DNA from: Deltaproteobacteria bacterium
GTDB taxonomy: Bacteria > Desulfobacterota > Binatia > UBA1149 > SPBQ01
Direction of reading: 5' to 3'
Length of the DNA: 64,000 nucleotides
Assembly (NCBI GenBank): GCA_029262375.1
Contig: JAJCZM010000051.1
Span: forward strand, 248,001-312,000
The stretch's first letter is position 1. Each line of letters begins with the position of its first letter. Shown here piece after piece: positions 44,438 to 53,662 of this stretch. Below the pieces are notes generated by a model. That model ran no database searches, was not told the DNA's origin, and was given only the letters and a program-made list of their open reading frames with translations. Both the position numbers and the translations under genes were made by a program.

Positions 44438-45380
44438 ACGAGCCTCGACAGTCCATCGCGCCGCGCGTGTGCTGGTAGCCATGACCTTCGGTCTGGTACT
44501 CGCCGGCGGACTGGTCACGAGCCGCGATGCGGGCCTCGCAGTTCCCGACTGGCCACTCTCATTCGGTACGATCAATCCACCGGCCTGGTATGCGATAGAA
44601 AACGTTCGCACGGAACATGGCCACCGACTCATCGCCGGTAGTGTTGCGCTCTGTACGCTGGGGCTCGGCTGGCTCGTTCACCGGCGGGAAAAACGCAGAG
44701 ACGTTAGAATTCTGAGCATCGCCGCGATGAGCGTTGTTCTGCTGCAAGCACTCCTCGGCGGGCTGCGCGTCTTAGAACTCTCCGTCGATCTGGCGATGGT
44801 GCACGCCTGCGTCGGCCAGATATTCTTCACGATCGTTGTTTGCCTGGCCGCGATCACGTCACCGCACTGGCAAACTGACGGCACTTACGCGGCGCCCCCT
44901 CATCCCGAGAGCGCACGCACAGCCAGAATGCTCGCGGGTTTCGTGGTCGCGCAGTTGCTGATCGGGATCGTACTTCGCCATGAGGGCGCCGCAGCTCGGC
45001 CGCTGTTAGGCAACCTGATCTTCTATGCGCACGTATTGGTCGCCTTCCTCGTCTTCGCGACATCCGTGAAGCTACGCGACACGCTTGCATCGAGCGCAGA
45101 GTATCTCCGCTCCAGGTCTCAGTTGCTCGTGCGCCTTGTACTGGCACAACTCGCCCTGGGTGTGCTTACATTCGCTCTGACGGAAGCCATGACATACCAG
45201 CGGCAGGCAACGTTTCTCGAGGCTTGGGTCCCGACATTCCATGTGGCGATCGGAGCATCGATCCTAGGACTAACGGCGACGCTGCTGCTGCATGCACGCC
45301 GCGAATTGTCCGTGCCCGCCGACGCGATGTCCGGTGAACACGCGCAGCACTCGCAGCCTGCACAACCGGCTCAGTCATGA
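44427..45380 (+). CDS. ctaA: Heme A synthase
   Basis: 317 residues, eight predicted helices. COX15/CtaA family: GGLVTSRDAGLAVPDWPL near 27-44, EHGHRLIAGS with a heme histidine, the VHACVGQIFF helix, and in the second half HEGAAARPL, YAHVLVAF and PTFHVAIGA with further heme histidines. Oxidises heme O to heme A for aa3-type oxidases. Followed by ctaB with an ATGA overlap. Confidence 0.94.
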   Translation: MPAERASTVHRAARVLVAMTFGLVLAGGLVTSRDAGLAVPDWPLSFGTINPPAWYAIENVRTEHGHRLIAGSVALCTLGLGWLVHRREKRRDVRILSIAAMSVVLLQALLGGLRVLELSVDLAMVHACVGQIFFTIVVCLAAITSPHWQTDGTYAAPPHPESARTARMLAGFVVAQLLIGIVLRHEGAAARPLLGNLIFYAHVLVAFLVFATSVKLRDTLASSAEYLRSRSQLLVRLVLAQLALGVLTFALTEAMTYQRQATFLEAWVPTFHVAIGASILGLTATLLLHARRELSVPADAMSGEHAQHSQPAQPAQS

Positions 45381-46294
45381 GGAACTCTTCGAGGGGAAAT
45401 GCTGTCGACCCGTTGGCGAGGCCGCGAATGAGTGAACGCTCCGCGCTCTACATCGAGCTTACAAAGCCGCGAATAACAGCGATGGTGCTGCTCACCGTGG
45501 CGATCGGCTACTGGCTCGCGCCCGGCGGCAACGGCGGCTCAGGCATGGTCCTCCTGCACGCACTACTGGGTGCAGGTCTCGCGTGTTCAGGCGCCGGTGC
45601 TCTCAACCAGTACATCGAGCGGGAAACCGACGGCGTGATGGACCGGACCCGGTTTCGCCCCCTGCCCGCCCACAAAGTATCTCCATCAGCGGTGCTCACG
45701 CTCGCAGTAGCGCTGGCGAGCGGAGGCGTCGGCTACTTGGCGGCTTTCAGTAACTCTCTGACCGCGGCTGCATGTGCGGCGACGCTCGTGAGTTACCTCT
45801 TCGTCTACACGCCGATGAAGCGCACGTCGCCCGCATCGACCTTGGTGGGCGCCATTCCCGGCGCACTGCCGCCGGTGATGGGTTGGACGGCGCGTCAAGG
45901 AACCTTAGACGCGGGCGCACTCGTGCTGTTTGCCGTCTTGTTTCTCTGGCAAATCCCGCACTTTCTTGCGATCGGAAGAATGTATCGCGACGACTACGCG
46001 AGCGGCGGATTCCCGATGCTCGTCGTCATCGATCGCGACGGAAGCACTACCGGCTGGCAGATGCTCGTGTATGCGCTTGCCCTCATCCCCTGCTCGCTGG
46101 CGACGTCTTTCATCGGTCTGACGGGCTCGCTGTATTTCTGGATCGCCCTCGTGGCAGGCATCGCGTATGCGTACGCATCATGGCTGGCCGCACGCGACGG
46201 CGGCGTCGCTTCAGCACGACGCCTATTGCTTGTCTCCGTCCTCTATCTGCCCGCGCTATTCGCCGCGATGTTCATAGACGGACTCTTCTCATGA
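45377..46294 (+). CDS. ctaB: Protoheme IX farnesyltransferase (heme O synthase)
   Basis: 305 residues, UbiA-family prenyltransferase. First Asp-rich motif NQYIERETDGVMDRTRFRP and second DDYASGGFPML; eight or nine helices. Makes heme O from heme B, the step before CtaA. ATG overlaps the ctaA stop (ATGA); an alternative start is the Met at 45428. Confidence 0.95.
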   Translation: MRNSSRGNAVDPLARPRMSERSALYIELTKPRITAMVLLTVAIGYWLAPGGNGGSGMVLLHALLGAGLACSGAGALNQYIERETDGVMDRTRFRPLPAHKVSPSAVLTLAVALASGGVGYLAAFSNSLTAAACAATLVSYLFVYTPMKRTSPASTLVGAIPGALPPVMGWTARQGTLDAGALVLFAVLFLWQIPHFLAIGRMYRDDYASGGFPMLVVIDRDGSTTGWQMLVYALALIPCSLATSFIGLTGSLYFWIALVAGIAYAYASWLAARDGGVASARRLLLVSVLYLPALFAAMFIDGLFS

Positions 46295-46433
46295 ACTCCG
46301 AAATTCTACGGACCCAGCGGCGGTAGGTGCGGTCACAGGGCTCGTTGTCTCGCTCGTCGTGGTAGCGTTATTTACTCTTGCGGCGACGGGCGTCGCGGTT
46401 CGGAGCGCGCCAGGCGATCGCTCAACACTCTAA
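46291..46433 (+). pseudogene. Possible frameshifted small membrane gene between ctaB and sco
   Basis: An ATG at 46291 overlaps the ctaB stop (ATGA), as at the other joints of this operon, but its frame ends after 11 residues (TAG at 46324). In a shifted frame the DNA goes on to encode a clear single membrane helix (AVTGLVVSLVVVALFTLAATGVAV in two pieces: about 46326-46397) and stops at 46431, 3 bp before sco. The second frame has no ATG, GTG or TTG. The simplest reading is a 45-50 residue membrane protein broken by a one-base change, real or from sequencing. Confidence 0.35.
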
Positions 46434-46436
46434 ACG

Positions 46437-47126
46437 ATGACAACAGACACCGAACAGACTCCCGGCTCCGCGCCGCCGATTCCGACAAACGAGCCTACTT
46501 CCGGCGGCAAAGCCATGTGGATTGTTCTCGGCTGCGCCGCGCTCGTGATCATTTTGATGCGTATGGTGCTCGGAGGTGCCCAAGCACTCGCGCCACTTCC
46601 GGTCATTACGACCGTACCGGACTTCGTTCTCACGGATCAGACTCAGAACGAATTCGGTAGCAAGGAACTGCGAGGCCGACCCTGGATCGCGAGTTTTATC
46701 TACTCAACCTGCCCCGGCCCGTGTCCAATGGTGGTGCAGCGCCTCGGGGACATCAAGGAGCGGTTGTCGAACGATCCGAGGCTGCTGATCGTATCGATCA
46801 CGGTTGATCCGGAAGGTGACACTCCCGCCGTGCTCGAAGCTTACGGCCGCACACACTCCATCGATCCCGAACGCTGGCGCTTGCTGACGGGCGACTACAA
46901 CTACGTTCTCAACCTCGTGCAGAAGAACTTCTATCTGCCGATCGCGGAGAACGAAGGTGCCGATCCCAAACTCATCGCGGAGATGGGCCCGATCACGCAT
47001 AGTACCAAGCTCGTGCTCGTCGATGCCCAGCTGCAAATTCGCGGCTACTACGACAGCAACAACGCCAACGAACTCAAAGCGCTAACCGCAGCGATGAAAC
47101 GACTTATCGAGGCAGGTACGTCATGA
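46437..47126 (+). CDS. SCO1/SenC family copper chaperone
   Basis: 229 residues: an N-terminal membrane anchor (27-47) and a periplasmic thioredoxin-like domain with the copper motif STCPGPCPMV and the distant His in GPITHSTKLVLVD. Delivers copper to the CuA site of cytochrome oxidase. It starts just after the small ORF and is followed by DUF420 with an ATGA overlap. Confidence 0.94.
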   Translation: MTTDTEQTPGSAPPIPTNEPTSGGKAMWIVLGCAALVIILMRMVLGGAQALAPLPVITTVPDFVLTDQTQNEFGSKELRGRPWIASFIYSTCPGPCPMVVQRLGDIKERLSNDPRLLIVSITVDPEGDTPAVLEAYGRTHSIDPERWRLLTGDYNYVLNLVQKNFYLPIAENEGADPKLIAEMGPITHSTKLVLVDAQLQIRGYYDSNNANELKALTAAMKRLIEAGTS

Positions 47127-47551
47127 GCATCTCATCACTGCCCACCGTCAATGCGATCTTGAACAGCCTGGCGACCGTGTTCATCATCGTCGGTTGGTTC
47201 CACATCAAGGCAGGCCGCAAAGAATCGCACCGCAAGTCGATGCTGGCCGCCGTCGCGACCTCGACCCTGTTCCTGGCGAGCTACCTCTACTACCACGCCA
47301 ATGCCGGGGCGACGCGCTTCACCGAGGAAGGGGTCGTGCGCACAGTCTACTTCTCGATTCTGATCACACATACGGTGCTGGCTGCGATTACGCCTTTCCT
47401 TGTGGGAACCACTGTCGTCGTCGCGCTTCGCGGGAACTTCGAACGACATCGCCGCATCGCACGATGGACACTACCTATCTGGCTCTACGTCTCCGTCACC
47501 GGCGTGACGATCTACCTCATGCTCTACCACCTCTGGCCACCGACGGCCTGA
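47123..47551 (+). CDS. DUF420 family membrane protein
   Basis: 142 residues, four helices. The pattern LPTVNAILNSLATVFIIVGW, IKAGRKESHRKSM and FYHANAG-like SYLYYHANAGATRF matches DUF420, found in cytochrome oxidase and Sco clusters and related to CtaM-like maturation factors; role unproven. ATG overlaps the sco stop. Last gene of the assembly operon; the oxidase subunits themselves are not in the window. Confidence 0.9.
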   Translation: MSISSLPTVNAILNSLATVFIIVGWFHIKAGRKESHRKSMLAAVATSTLFLASYLYYHANAGATRFTEEGVVRTVYFSILITHTVLAAITPFLVGTTVVVALRGNFERHRRIARWTLPIWLYVSVTGVTIYLMLYHLWPPTA

Positions 47552-47608
47552 CGCAGTTATTTTCGTCCCCGTGCTGAATCCAGCGCCGTGGGTCGGTACC
47601 ATGAGCGA

Positions 47609-48988
47609 ATGGATCCGACCGCGCTAATCTCGGTCCCGCTCTGGCTCGGTCTCGCCGTGGGTGCGATGACGGTCGTTCTCATCGTCATGTCGATGGCGAC
47701 CTATCGGCGGCTACGCTCACTCGATCCAACACCACTGCACGCACGCTTGGCGGTTCTCGAAGCCGAGAACACGCGCTCGGAACTCACGATCAGGCAGGAG
47801 CTCTCACGTTCGCGTGTCGAAGGAGCGGCCGCGCAGCGCCATGCCCGCACGGAGGGCGCTGAGTCTATGAAACAGTTCTCCGACACCGTCCTGAAACAGC
47901 TGGGCGCGTCGGCTACCGTCCAAAACGAACGGCTCGACGGCTTTACCAAGCAGCTGCTTCGCCTGACGTCGGCGAACGAGGACCGCATGGAGCAAGTACG
48001 CGCATCGGTAGACAGCCGATTAAAGGAGCTGCGCGAAGACAACGGGAAGCGCCTGGAAGAAATGCGCCGGACGGTTGACGAGAAATTGGAGGCAACGCTG
48101 GACAAGCGGCTGGGCGCGTCTTTCAAGCTCGTCAGCGATCGGCTCGAGCAGGTCCACAAAGGGCTTGGCGAGATGCAAAACCTCGCGACCGGCGTGGGCG
48201 ATCTCAAGCGTGTGTTGACGAACGTCAAGGCGCGCGGGACTTGGGGCGAGATCCAACTGGAACGATTACTGGAACAGGTGCTCACGCCGGCTCAGTATGA
48301 AAAGAATGTCGCCACCAAGCCGCGTAGCGCCGAGCGCGTCGAGTTCTGCATCAAACTCCCCGGTCCCACTGACGCAGTAGATGACGTCGTCTGGCTCCCG
48401 ATCGATTCGAAGTTCCCGCAGGAAGACTACCAACGCATTCTCGACGCTCACGACATCGGTGACGGTGACGGCGTCGCCGCGGCCACCAAGCAATTGGAGG
48501 TGCGCATCAGGACATCCGCGAAAGAGATCTCGGACAAGTATCTGAACCCGCCGCGAACAACCGATTTCGCAATCCTGTTTCTTCCGACCGAAGGACTGTA
48601 CGCCGAAGTCGTACGACGCGCCGATCTACTCGAACACTTACAGCGTAGCCACCGAGTAATAATCGCAGGTCCAACCACACTGGCGGCACTGCTCAACAGC
48701 CTACAGATGGGCTTCCGAACGCTAGCGATCGAGAAGCGCTCGAGCGAAGTGTGGCAACTTCTCGCAGCCGTAAAGTCCGAGTTCGGTAAGTTCGGCACGA
48801 TGCTCGAGAAGGTTCAGACGAAGCTGAAGCAGGCCAGCAGCGTCGTAGAGGACGCGGCGACCAAGACGCGCACCATCGAGCGAAAGCTCACGAAGGTTCA
48901 GGTGTTACCTGAAGCCTCGGCTGCCGAATCACTGCCGGAATCATCTCTCGACGAAGAGGACGCCGAGCCTACGGAGCTGACCAGTTAA
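47609..48988 (+). CDS. rmuC: DNA recombination protein RmuC family
   Basis: 459 residues from the ATG at 47609. N-terminal membrane helix (about 7-30), long coiled coil (45-200), then the RmuC nuclease-like domain with RGTWGEIQLERLLEQVL, LPIDSKFPQEDYQRI, DFAILFLPTEGLYAEVV and VIIAGPTTLAALLNSL. Acidic tail. Linked in E. coli to limiting inversions between repeats. A GTG at 47588 is an alternative start. Confidence 0.93.
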   Translation: MDPTALISVPLWLGLAVGAMTVVLIVMSMATYRRLRSLDPTPLHARLAVLEAENTRSELTIRQELSRSRVEGAAAQRHARTEGAESMKQFSDTVLKQLGASATVQNERLDGFTKQLLRLTSANEDRMEQVRASVDSRLKELREDNGKRLEEMRRTVDEKLEATLDKRLGASFKLVSDRLEQVHKGLGEMQNLATGVGDLKRVLTNVKARGTWGEIQLERLLEQVLTPAQYEKNVATKPRSAERVEFCIKLPGPTDAVDDVVWLPIDSKFPQEDYQRILDAHDIGDGDGVAAATKQLEVRIRTSAKEISDKYLNPPRTTDFAILFLPTEGLYAEVVRRADLLEHLQRSHRVIIAGPTTLAALLNSLQMGFRTLAIEKRSSEVWQLLAAVKSEFGKFGTMLEKVQTKLKQASSVVEDAATKTRTIERKLTKVQVLPEASAAESLPESSLDEEDAEPTELTS

Positions 48989-49009
48989 ACAGCTGACCAG
49001 TGAAGTAGC

Positions 49010-50056
49010 CTAGCCAGTCACGCGGCTGAACGCGGCCCGAAGAGCCCCCGTACAGTCGTCAAGCATCGCCCGCCCGGGCGCAAGCACCCCGGCGAGCGAG
49101 AGGCAGCCGTGAATGGCCCCCTCGTAACAGCGATGGGACACCACCACGCCGGCTGCCGCCAGCTTCTCAGCATAGGCCCGCCCCTCGTCACGCAACGGGT
49201 CGAAGCCGGCAGTGGCGATGAAGGCCGGAGCTACGCCCGACACATCGTCACTGAGCAACGGAGATGCCCGAGGATCCTCGCGTTGGGCTTCGTTGTCGAG
49301 GTACTTGTCACGAAACCAATGCATGGCATCGCGCGTAAGGAAGAAGCCTTCCGCGAACGAATCGTAGGAGCCGCTATCGCAGCGTAGATCGACCACAGGA
49401 TAGACAAGCATCTGGAAACAGGGCGGAATCGCATCGCCCTTTGTCAGCTGCGCCACGACCGCCGACAGATTCCCACCCGCGCTATCGCCGCCGAGAGCGA
49501 TTCGCCGCGCATCGATGCCCAGTTCGTCGGCGTGATCACGCACCCAGCGAAACGCTGCGAGCGCGTCATCCACGGCCGCCGGAAACCGGTGCTCCGGCGC
49601 GAGACGGTAGTCGACACTCACGACAACACACTCGGCCGTCTCGGCGAGCGCGCGGCAGACCTCGTCATGCGTATCCGGATTTCCGATAACCCAACCGCCG
49701 CCATGATAGTAAACCAGCGCCGGCTCAGCCTTGGGTGTGGCGGACGGCGAGTAGACACGAACTGGAATGTCGCCCGCGGGTCCATCAATACGGCGATCCA
49801 CCACGCGTGCGAGCGCGCGCGCCCCCGGTCCGAGCCCGGTCGTCATGCTACCGAACGCCTCGCGAGTCTGCTCGACGTCCATCTCGCCCAGCCCGGGACG
49901 GCCGCTGCGCACCTGCAAACCAAGTAGGAACTGCGTGCGCGGCTCGAGAACGCGTCCGTCAACCGATGTGGGTGTAGAATTTACCGCGCGAACGATGGGC
50001 ATGGGCGCACGCATGATAGCCGCCGCGACGAGTGCTTCGATGTCCTTGCGCTCCAT
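49010..50056 (-). CDS. Alpha/beta hydrolase (HSL/acetyl-esterase family)
   Basis: 348 residues. Oxyanion motif YYHGGGWVIG, nucleophile GGDSAGGNLSAV, then Asp in GFDPLRDEG and His in GAIHGCLSL: a full triad of the hormone-sensitive lipase family. Cuts short-chain esters. Its start overlaps the SRPBCC stop by one base (TGATG), so they are coupled. Confidence 0.93.
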   Translation of the reverse strand: MERKDIEALVAAAIMRAPMPIVRAVNSTPTSVDGRVLEPRTQFLLGLQVRSGRPGLGEMDVEQTREAFGSMTTGLGPGARALARVVDRRIDGPAGDIPVRVYSPSATPKAEPALVYYHGGGWVIGNPDTHDEVCRALAETAECVVVSVDYRLAPEHRFPAAVDDALAAFRWVRDHADELGIDARRIALGGDSAGGNLSAVVAQLTKGDAIPPCFQMLVYPVVDLRCDSGSYDSFAEGFFLTRDAMHWFRDKYLDNEAQREDPRASPLLSDDVSGVAPAFIATAGFDPLRDEGRAYAEKLAAAGVVVSHRCYEGAIHGCLSLAGVLAPGRAMLDDCTGALRAAFSRVTG

Positions 50057-50508
50057 CAGGCCGCCCTGCCACCGAAGTCGTAGCGACTTAGCGCCGCCAG
50101 CGTATCGTTGAAAACCTTGCGAACGATCACTGAGAACAGTCCAGCAAGACCCGGAATTTTGGAATTGAAGCGGCAGCGCCAGACAATCTTAGTGCGCCCG
50201 TCCGGTTCATCGCTGAAGTCTACCTCGCCGAGATGATCCCGCATCGGTAGCCCGCCTTTAACGACACGATACGTCATGCGATTGGGCGGTTCCCACGACA
50301 CCACTTCCTCGTAGGCGGATACGCCGCCGTTGCTGATCACTCGAACACAGCCAACGCCGTTCGGCGCTGGGTTGCCTTCCTTCTCGAGGCGAACCTTGCC
50401 GATCGACGACCACTCCTGCCACGACACATGATCCGTGTATTTCGCCCACACCGCGTCGCGCGGCGCATCGATCACACGCTCGACGCGTACTTCCTTCATC
50501 GGCGGCAT
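50056..50508 (-). CDS. SRPBCC family (START-like) protein
   Basis: 150 residues: VRVERVIDAPRDAVWAKYTDHVSWQEWSSIG is the typical polyketide-cyclase/SRPBCC opening, with an internal strand pattern (NRMTYRVVKGG, TKIVWRCRFNSK) and a C-terminal amphipathic helix closing the cavity. Binds small hydrophobic molecules; ligand unknown. Divergent from the acyl-CoA dehydrogenase at 50618, coupled to the esterase downstream. Confidence 0.87.
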   Translation of the reverse strand: MPPMKEVRVERVIDAPRDAVWAKYTDHVSWQEWSSIGKVRLEKEGNPAPNGVGCVRVISNGGVSAYEEVVSWEPPNRMTYRVVKGGLPMRDHLGEVDFSDEPDGRTKIVWRCRFNSKIPGLAGLFSVIVRKVFNDTLAALSRYDFGGRAA

Positions 50509-50617
50509 CCTAACAGCGCCCCCCTATCGGGCAAGACGCCGCGGGTCAGGTACGAGGCCGAAAGAGGCACGGCCGGGCTCGGTTGAAACACGTTCTATTT
50601 TCCCATTAGCTACGCCC

Positions 50618-51793
50618 ATGCAGATCGATTTCACGGACGAACAGAAGGCCCTCAAGGCCGAGTTGAGAGCATATTTCTCGGACCTCATGGCCCCCGATCT
50701 CGAGCACGAGGTTTCCACAGGGGAAGGCGGCGGACCTCTGTTCCGCAAAGCACTGACAAAGCTCGGCGCGGACGGCTGGCTCGGAATCGGTTGGCCGAAG
50801 GAATACGGCGGACAGGGGCGATCTCCTCTCGAGCAATACATCTTCGCCGAAGAGGCACAGCGCTCGGGCTTCCCGCTTCCGTTCCTCACGATCAGTACGG
50901 TCGGTCCGACGATTCAGGAATTCGGGTCCGAGGAGCAGAAGCAGCAATTTCTGCCGCGGATTCTCAAGGGCGAGATTCTGTTCTCGATCGGGTACTCCGA
51001 AGCGAACGCCGGCACGGACTTGGCCGCGCTCTCCACCAAAGCCGTGCGCGACGGCGACGATTGGGTCATCGACGGGCAGAAGCTTTGGACCAGCCTCGCA
51101 GATCATGCGGACTATGTTTGGATGGCGGCGCGAAGCGACCCGGACGCCGAGAAGCATGCGGGCATCTCGACCTTCATCGTGCCCACCGATGCCGACGGCT
51201 ACAGCTGCACAGGAATCGAGACAGTGGGAAGCGTACGCACCAACGCAACGTACTACGACAACGTTCGCGTCCCGCAATCAGCGCTCGTCGGCGGCGAAGG
51301 CAACGGCTGGAAGCTGATCACCAACCAACTGAACTACGAGCGTGTGTCACTCATGGCAGCCGGTACCATGACGCGCATCATGAACGAAACCATCGAATTC
51401 GCGCGCACAAGCCACAACGCAGCCGGTGAACGATTAATCGACATACCCTGGGTACGCGCGAATCTCGCACGCGTGGAAGCCAAGCTCGAGGTGCTCAAGC
51501 TCTTCAACTGGCGGCAGGCATGGAACGTGACCAACAAAACGTTCGATTTCGCCGAGGCGTCCACCGTGAAGGTCTTCGGCAGCGAGCTATATATCGAAGG
51601 CTACGGATTGCTGCAGGAAGTGCTTGGGCAAGCTGGATACCTGAAGCGCGGAACGCCCGGACACGCCGCCAGAGGGCGCGTGGAGCGCATGTATCGCTCG
51701 ATGCTCATCCTGACCTTCGGCGGCGGAACCAACGAAATCCAACGCGACATCATCGCGATCGCCGGCCTCGGCATGCCGCGCCCGCTGCGCTAA
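50618..51793 (+). CDS. Acyl-CoA dehydrogenase
   Basis: 391 residues from the ATG at 50618 (the frame is open to 50435 over the divergent gene). FAD fold: GWLGIGWPKEYGGQG, FSIGYSEANAGTDLAALSTKAVRDGDDWVIDGQK, and the C-terminal LGQAGYLKRG ... LTFGGGTNEIQRDIIA. Of the two-gene type common in sterol, terpene and fatty-acid breakdown, where it pairs with the next gene as a hetero-oligomer. Confidence 0.94.
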   Translation: MQIDFTDEQKALKAELRAYFSDLMAPDLEHEVSTGEGGGPLFRKALTKLGADGWLGIGWPKEYGGQGRSPLEQYIFAEEAQRSGFPLPFLTISTVGPTIQEFGSEEQKQQFLPRILKGEILFSIGYSEANAGTDLAALSTKAVRDGDDWVIDGQKLWTSLADHADYVWMAARSDPDAEKHAGISTFIVPTDADGYSCTGIETVGSVRTNATYYDNVRVPQSALVGGEGNGWKLITNQLNYERVSLMAAGTMTRIMNETIEFARTSHNAAGERLIDIPWVRANLARVEAKLEVLKLFNWRQAWNVTNKTFDFAEASTVKVFGSELYIEGYGLLQEVLGQAGYLKRGTPGHAARGRVERMYRSMLILTFGGGTNEIQRDIIAIAGLGMPRPLR

Positions 51794-51823
51794 CTACGGA
51801 CAAGAAAGGTAAACGGACTCAAC

Positions 51824-52957
51824 ATGGATTTTTCCTACAGCCAGGAACAGAAAGATTTGCGCGAATTGTCGCGCAAGATTCTCGACGAAGTCTCTCCCGT
51901 CGAGAATCTCCCTAACTTCGAAGAGCCGCAGGATTGGTTTCACGAACAGCTCTGGCAGGAACTCGCGAAAGCCGGCTTGCTCGGCGTCGGTCTCCCGGAA
52001 GACGTGGGCGGATTCGGCGGCGGCATCATCGAGCTATCGGTGCTGCTCGAAGAGATCGGAAGAAGCTGCGCGCCGGTCCCCGTTCTGCCGACGTTGCTCA
52101 TGGGGGCGGCGCCCATCGATCGCTTCGGCAGCGATGAGCAACGCAAGCGAATCCTGCCCTCGGTTGTTACCGGAGAGCTCCTCCTGACCGCAGCGCTGAC
52201 CGAAGCCGGCGAACAGAACCTCGAAGCGCCTACCACCAACGCATCCCCCGACGGCGGCGGCTGGCGCATCGACGGAACGAAGGACTACGTGCCGGCTGCA
52301 TCGATCGCCGGCTGGATCCTGGTGTCCGCGTCGACTCCTGACGGCGTGGGACTCTTTCTGGTCGATCCGAAGCGAGACGGCGTCGCTCTCGAAGGACAGG
52401 CTACTACCACGGGTGAACTCGAGTATATCGTCACCTTCGAGAACGTATCGGTGGATGCGACCGACGTGATCGCAACAGGCGAAAAGGCCGTCGAAGCTCT
52501 GAACTGGCTGGTCGATCATCTGCTCGCCGGTCTGTCGGCGATGGAGTTGGGAGTCGCGGACCAGGCCGTTCGAATGACCGCGAAGTACACGGCCGAAAGG
52601 AAGCAGTTCGGCAAACCCATCGCAGCATTCCAAGCAGTCGCCCAACGCGCAGGCGATGCGTTCATTAACGTCGAAGCAATTCGGCTAGCGACGATTCAGG
52701 GCGTGTGGCGACTCTCGCAGGGATTGCCCGCGAGGAGAGAACTAGTGATCGCCAAGTTCTGGGCTGCGGAAGGTGGACACCAAGCCTGCTACGCCGCACA
52801 ACACCTACACGGCGGCATCGGCGTCGACACCGACTACCCGCTACACCACTACTACTTGTTGTCGCGCAGGATTGAACTAACGCTCGGCGGTGCCAACACT
52901 CAACTCAGCTGGCTCGGCGATCGCCTCGCCGGCGACGAATGGACGCCGGCACCGTAG
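51824..52957 (+). CDS. Acyl-CoA dehydrogenase (partner subunit)
   Basis: 377 residues, 30 bp after the first. LWQELAKAGLLGVGLPEDVGGFGGG, TAALTEAGEQ, ERKQFGKPIAAFQAVAQRAGDAF and HLHGGIGVDTDYPLHHYYL are ACAD signatures. The first half is more divergent than in the partner, as in FadE-type alpha2beta2 pairs where only one subunit is catalytic. Substrate unknown. Confidence 0.93.
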   Translation: MDFSYSQEQKDLRELSRKILDEVSPVENLPNFEEPQDWFHEQLWQELAKAGLLGVGLPEDVGGFGGGIIELSVLLEEIGRSCAPVPVLPTLLMGAAPIDRFGSDEQRKRILPSVVTGELLLTAALTEAGEQNLEAPTTNASPDGGGWRIDGTKDYVPAASIAGWILVSASTPDGVGLFLVDPKRDGVALEGQATTTGELEYIVTFENVSVDATDVIATGEKAVEALNWLVDHLLAGLSAMELGVADQAVRMTAKYTAERKQFGKPIAAFQAVAQRAGDAFINVEAIRLATIQGVWRLSQGLPARRELVIAKFWAAEGGHQACYAAQHLHGGIGVDTDYPLHHYYLLSRRIELTLGGANTQLSWLGDRLAGDEWTPAP

Positions 52958-53005
52958 ATCCGCAATGAACGGGGCCGTCGCAGTTCACCACGGGCGCAGA
53001 GCGAG

Positions 53006-53662
53006 ATGAGCTACAAGTTCACCAGCCTCACCCCACAGTTGTACCGCTACATGCTCGACTGTAGCTGGCGTCCCGACGACATCGAGCGCGAACTCGTCAC
53101 GCGAACGGAAGAACTCGGCGCCGAGTCCGCAATGCAAACGGCACCGGACCAGGCCGCACTGCTCGCCATGCTCGTGCGCCTGACCGGCGCCACGCGAGTT
53201 GCGGAGGTCGGAACCTTCACCGGCCTGAGCGCGCTAGCGATGGCGCGTGCTCTTCCCGAGCACGGGAGGCTGCTCTGTTGCGACGTAAGTCGCGAATGGA
53301 CCGACATCGGACTTGAATACTGGAAGCGAGCCGGAGTCGACGACAAGATCGATCTCGTCATCGGCCCGGCCTCGGAAACGCTGGCGGCGCTCCCCACGGG
53401 CGCCCTCTTCGACATGAGCTACATCGATGCGGACAAATCCGGCTACATCGACTACTACGAACAACTTCTGGCGCGCACACGCCACGGCGGCATCGTGACG
53501 TTGGACAATGTACTTTGGGGCGGATCGGTGGTCGACGTCGGCAACACGTCCCGATCGACCGAAAGTATCCGCGAAGTGAATCGTCGCATCGGAGACGACG
53601 AGCGTGTGGACGTGGTAATCCTGCCTATCGGCGACGGCCTCACGATCGCGAGAAAGAAATGA
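53006..53662 (+). CDS. O-methyltransferase (caffeoyl-CoA type)
   Basis: 218 residues. SAM motif RVAEVGTFTGLSALAMA near 56-72, then CDVSREWTDIGLEYWKRAGV and metal-ligand Asp residues in MSYIDADKSGYIDYYEQLL and LDNVLWGG: a divalent-metal O-methyltransferase. Stop overlaps the next start (ATGA). Confidence 0.93.
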   Translation: MSYKFTSLTPQLYRYMLDCSWRPDDIERELVTRTEELGAESAMQTAPDQAALLAMLVRLTGATRVAEVGTFTGLSALAMARALPEHGRLLCCDVSREWTDIGLEYWKRAGVDDKIDLVIGPASETLAALPTGALFDMSYIDADKSGYIDYYEQLLARTRHGGIVTLDNVLWGGSVVDVGNTSRSTESIREVNRRIGDDERVDVVILPIGDGLTIARKK

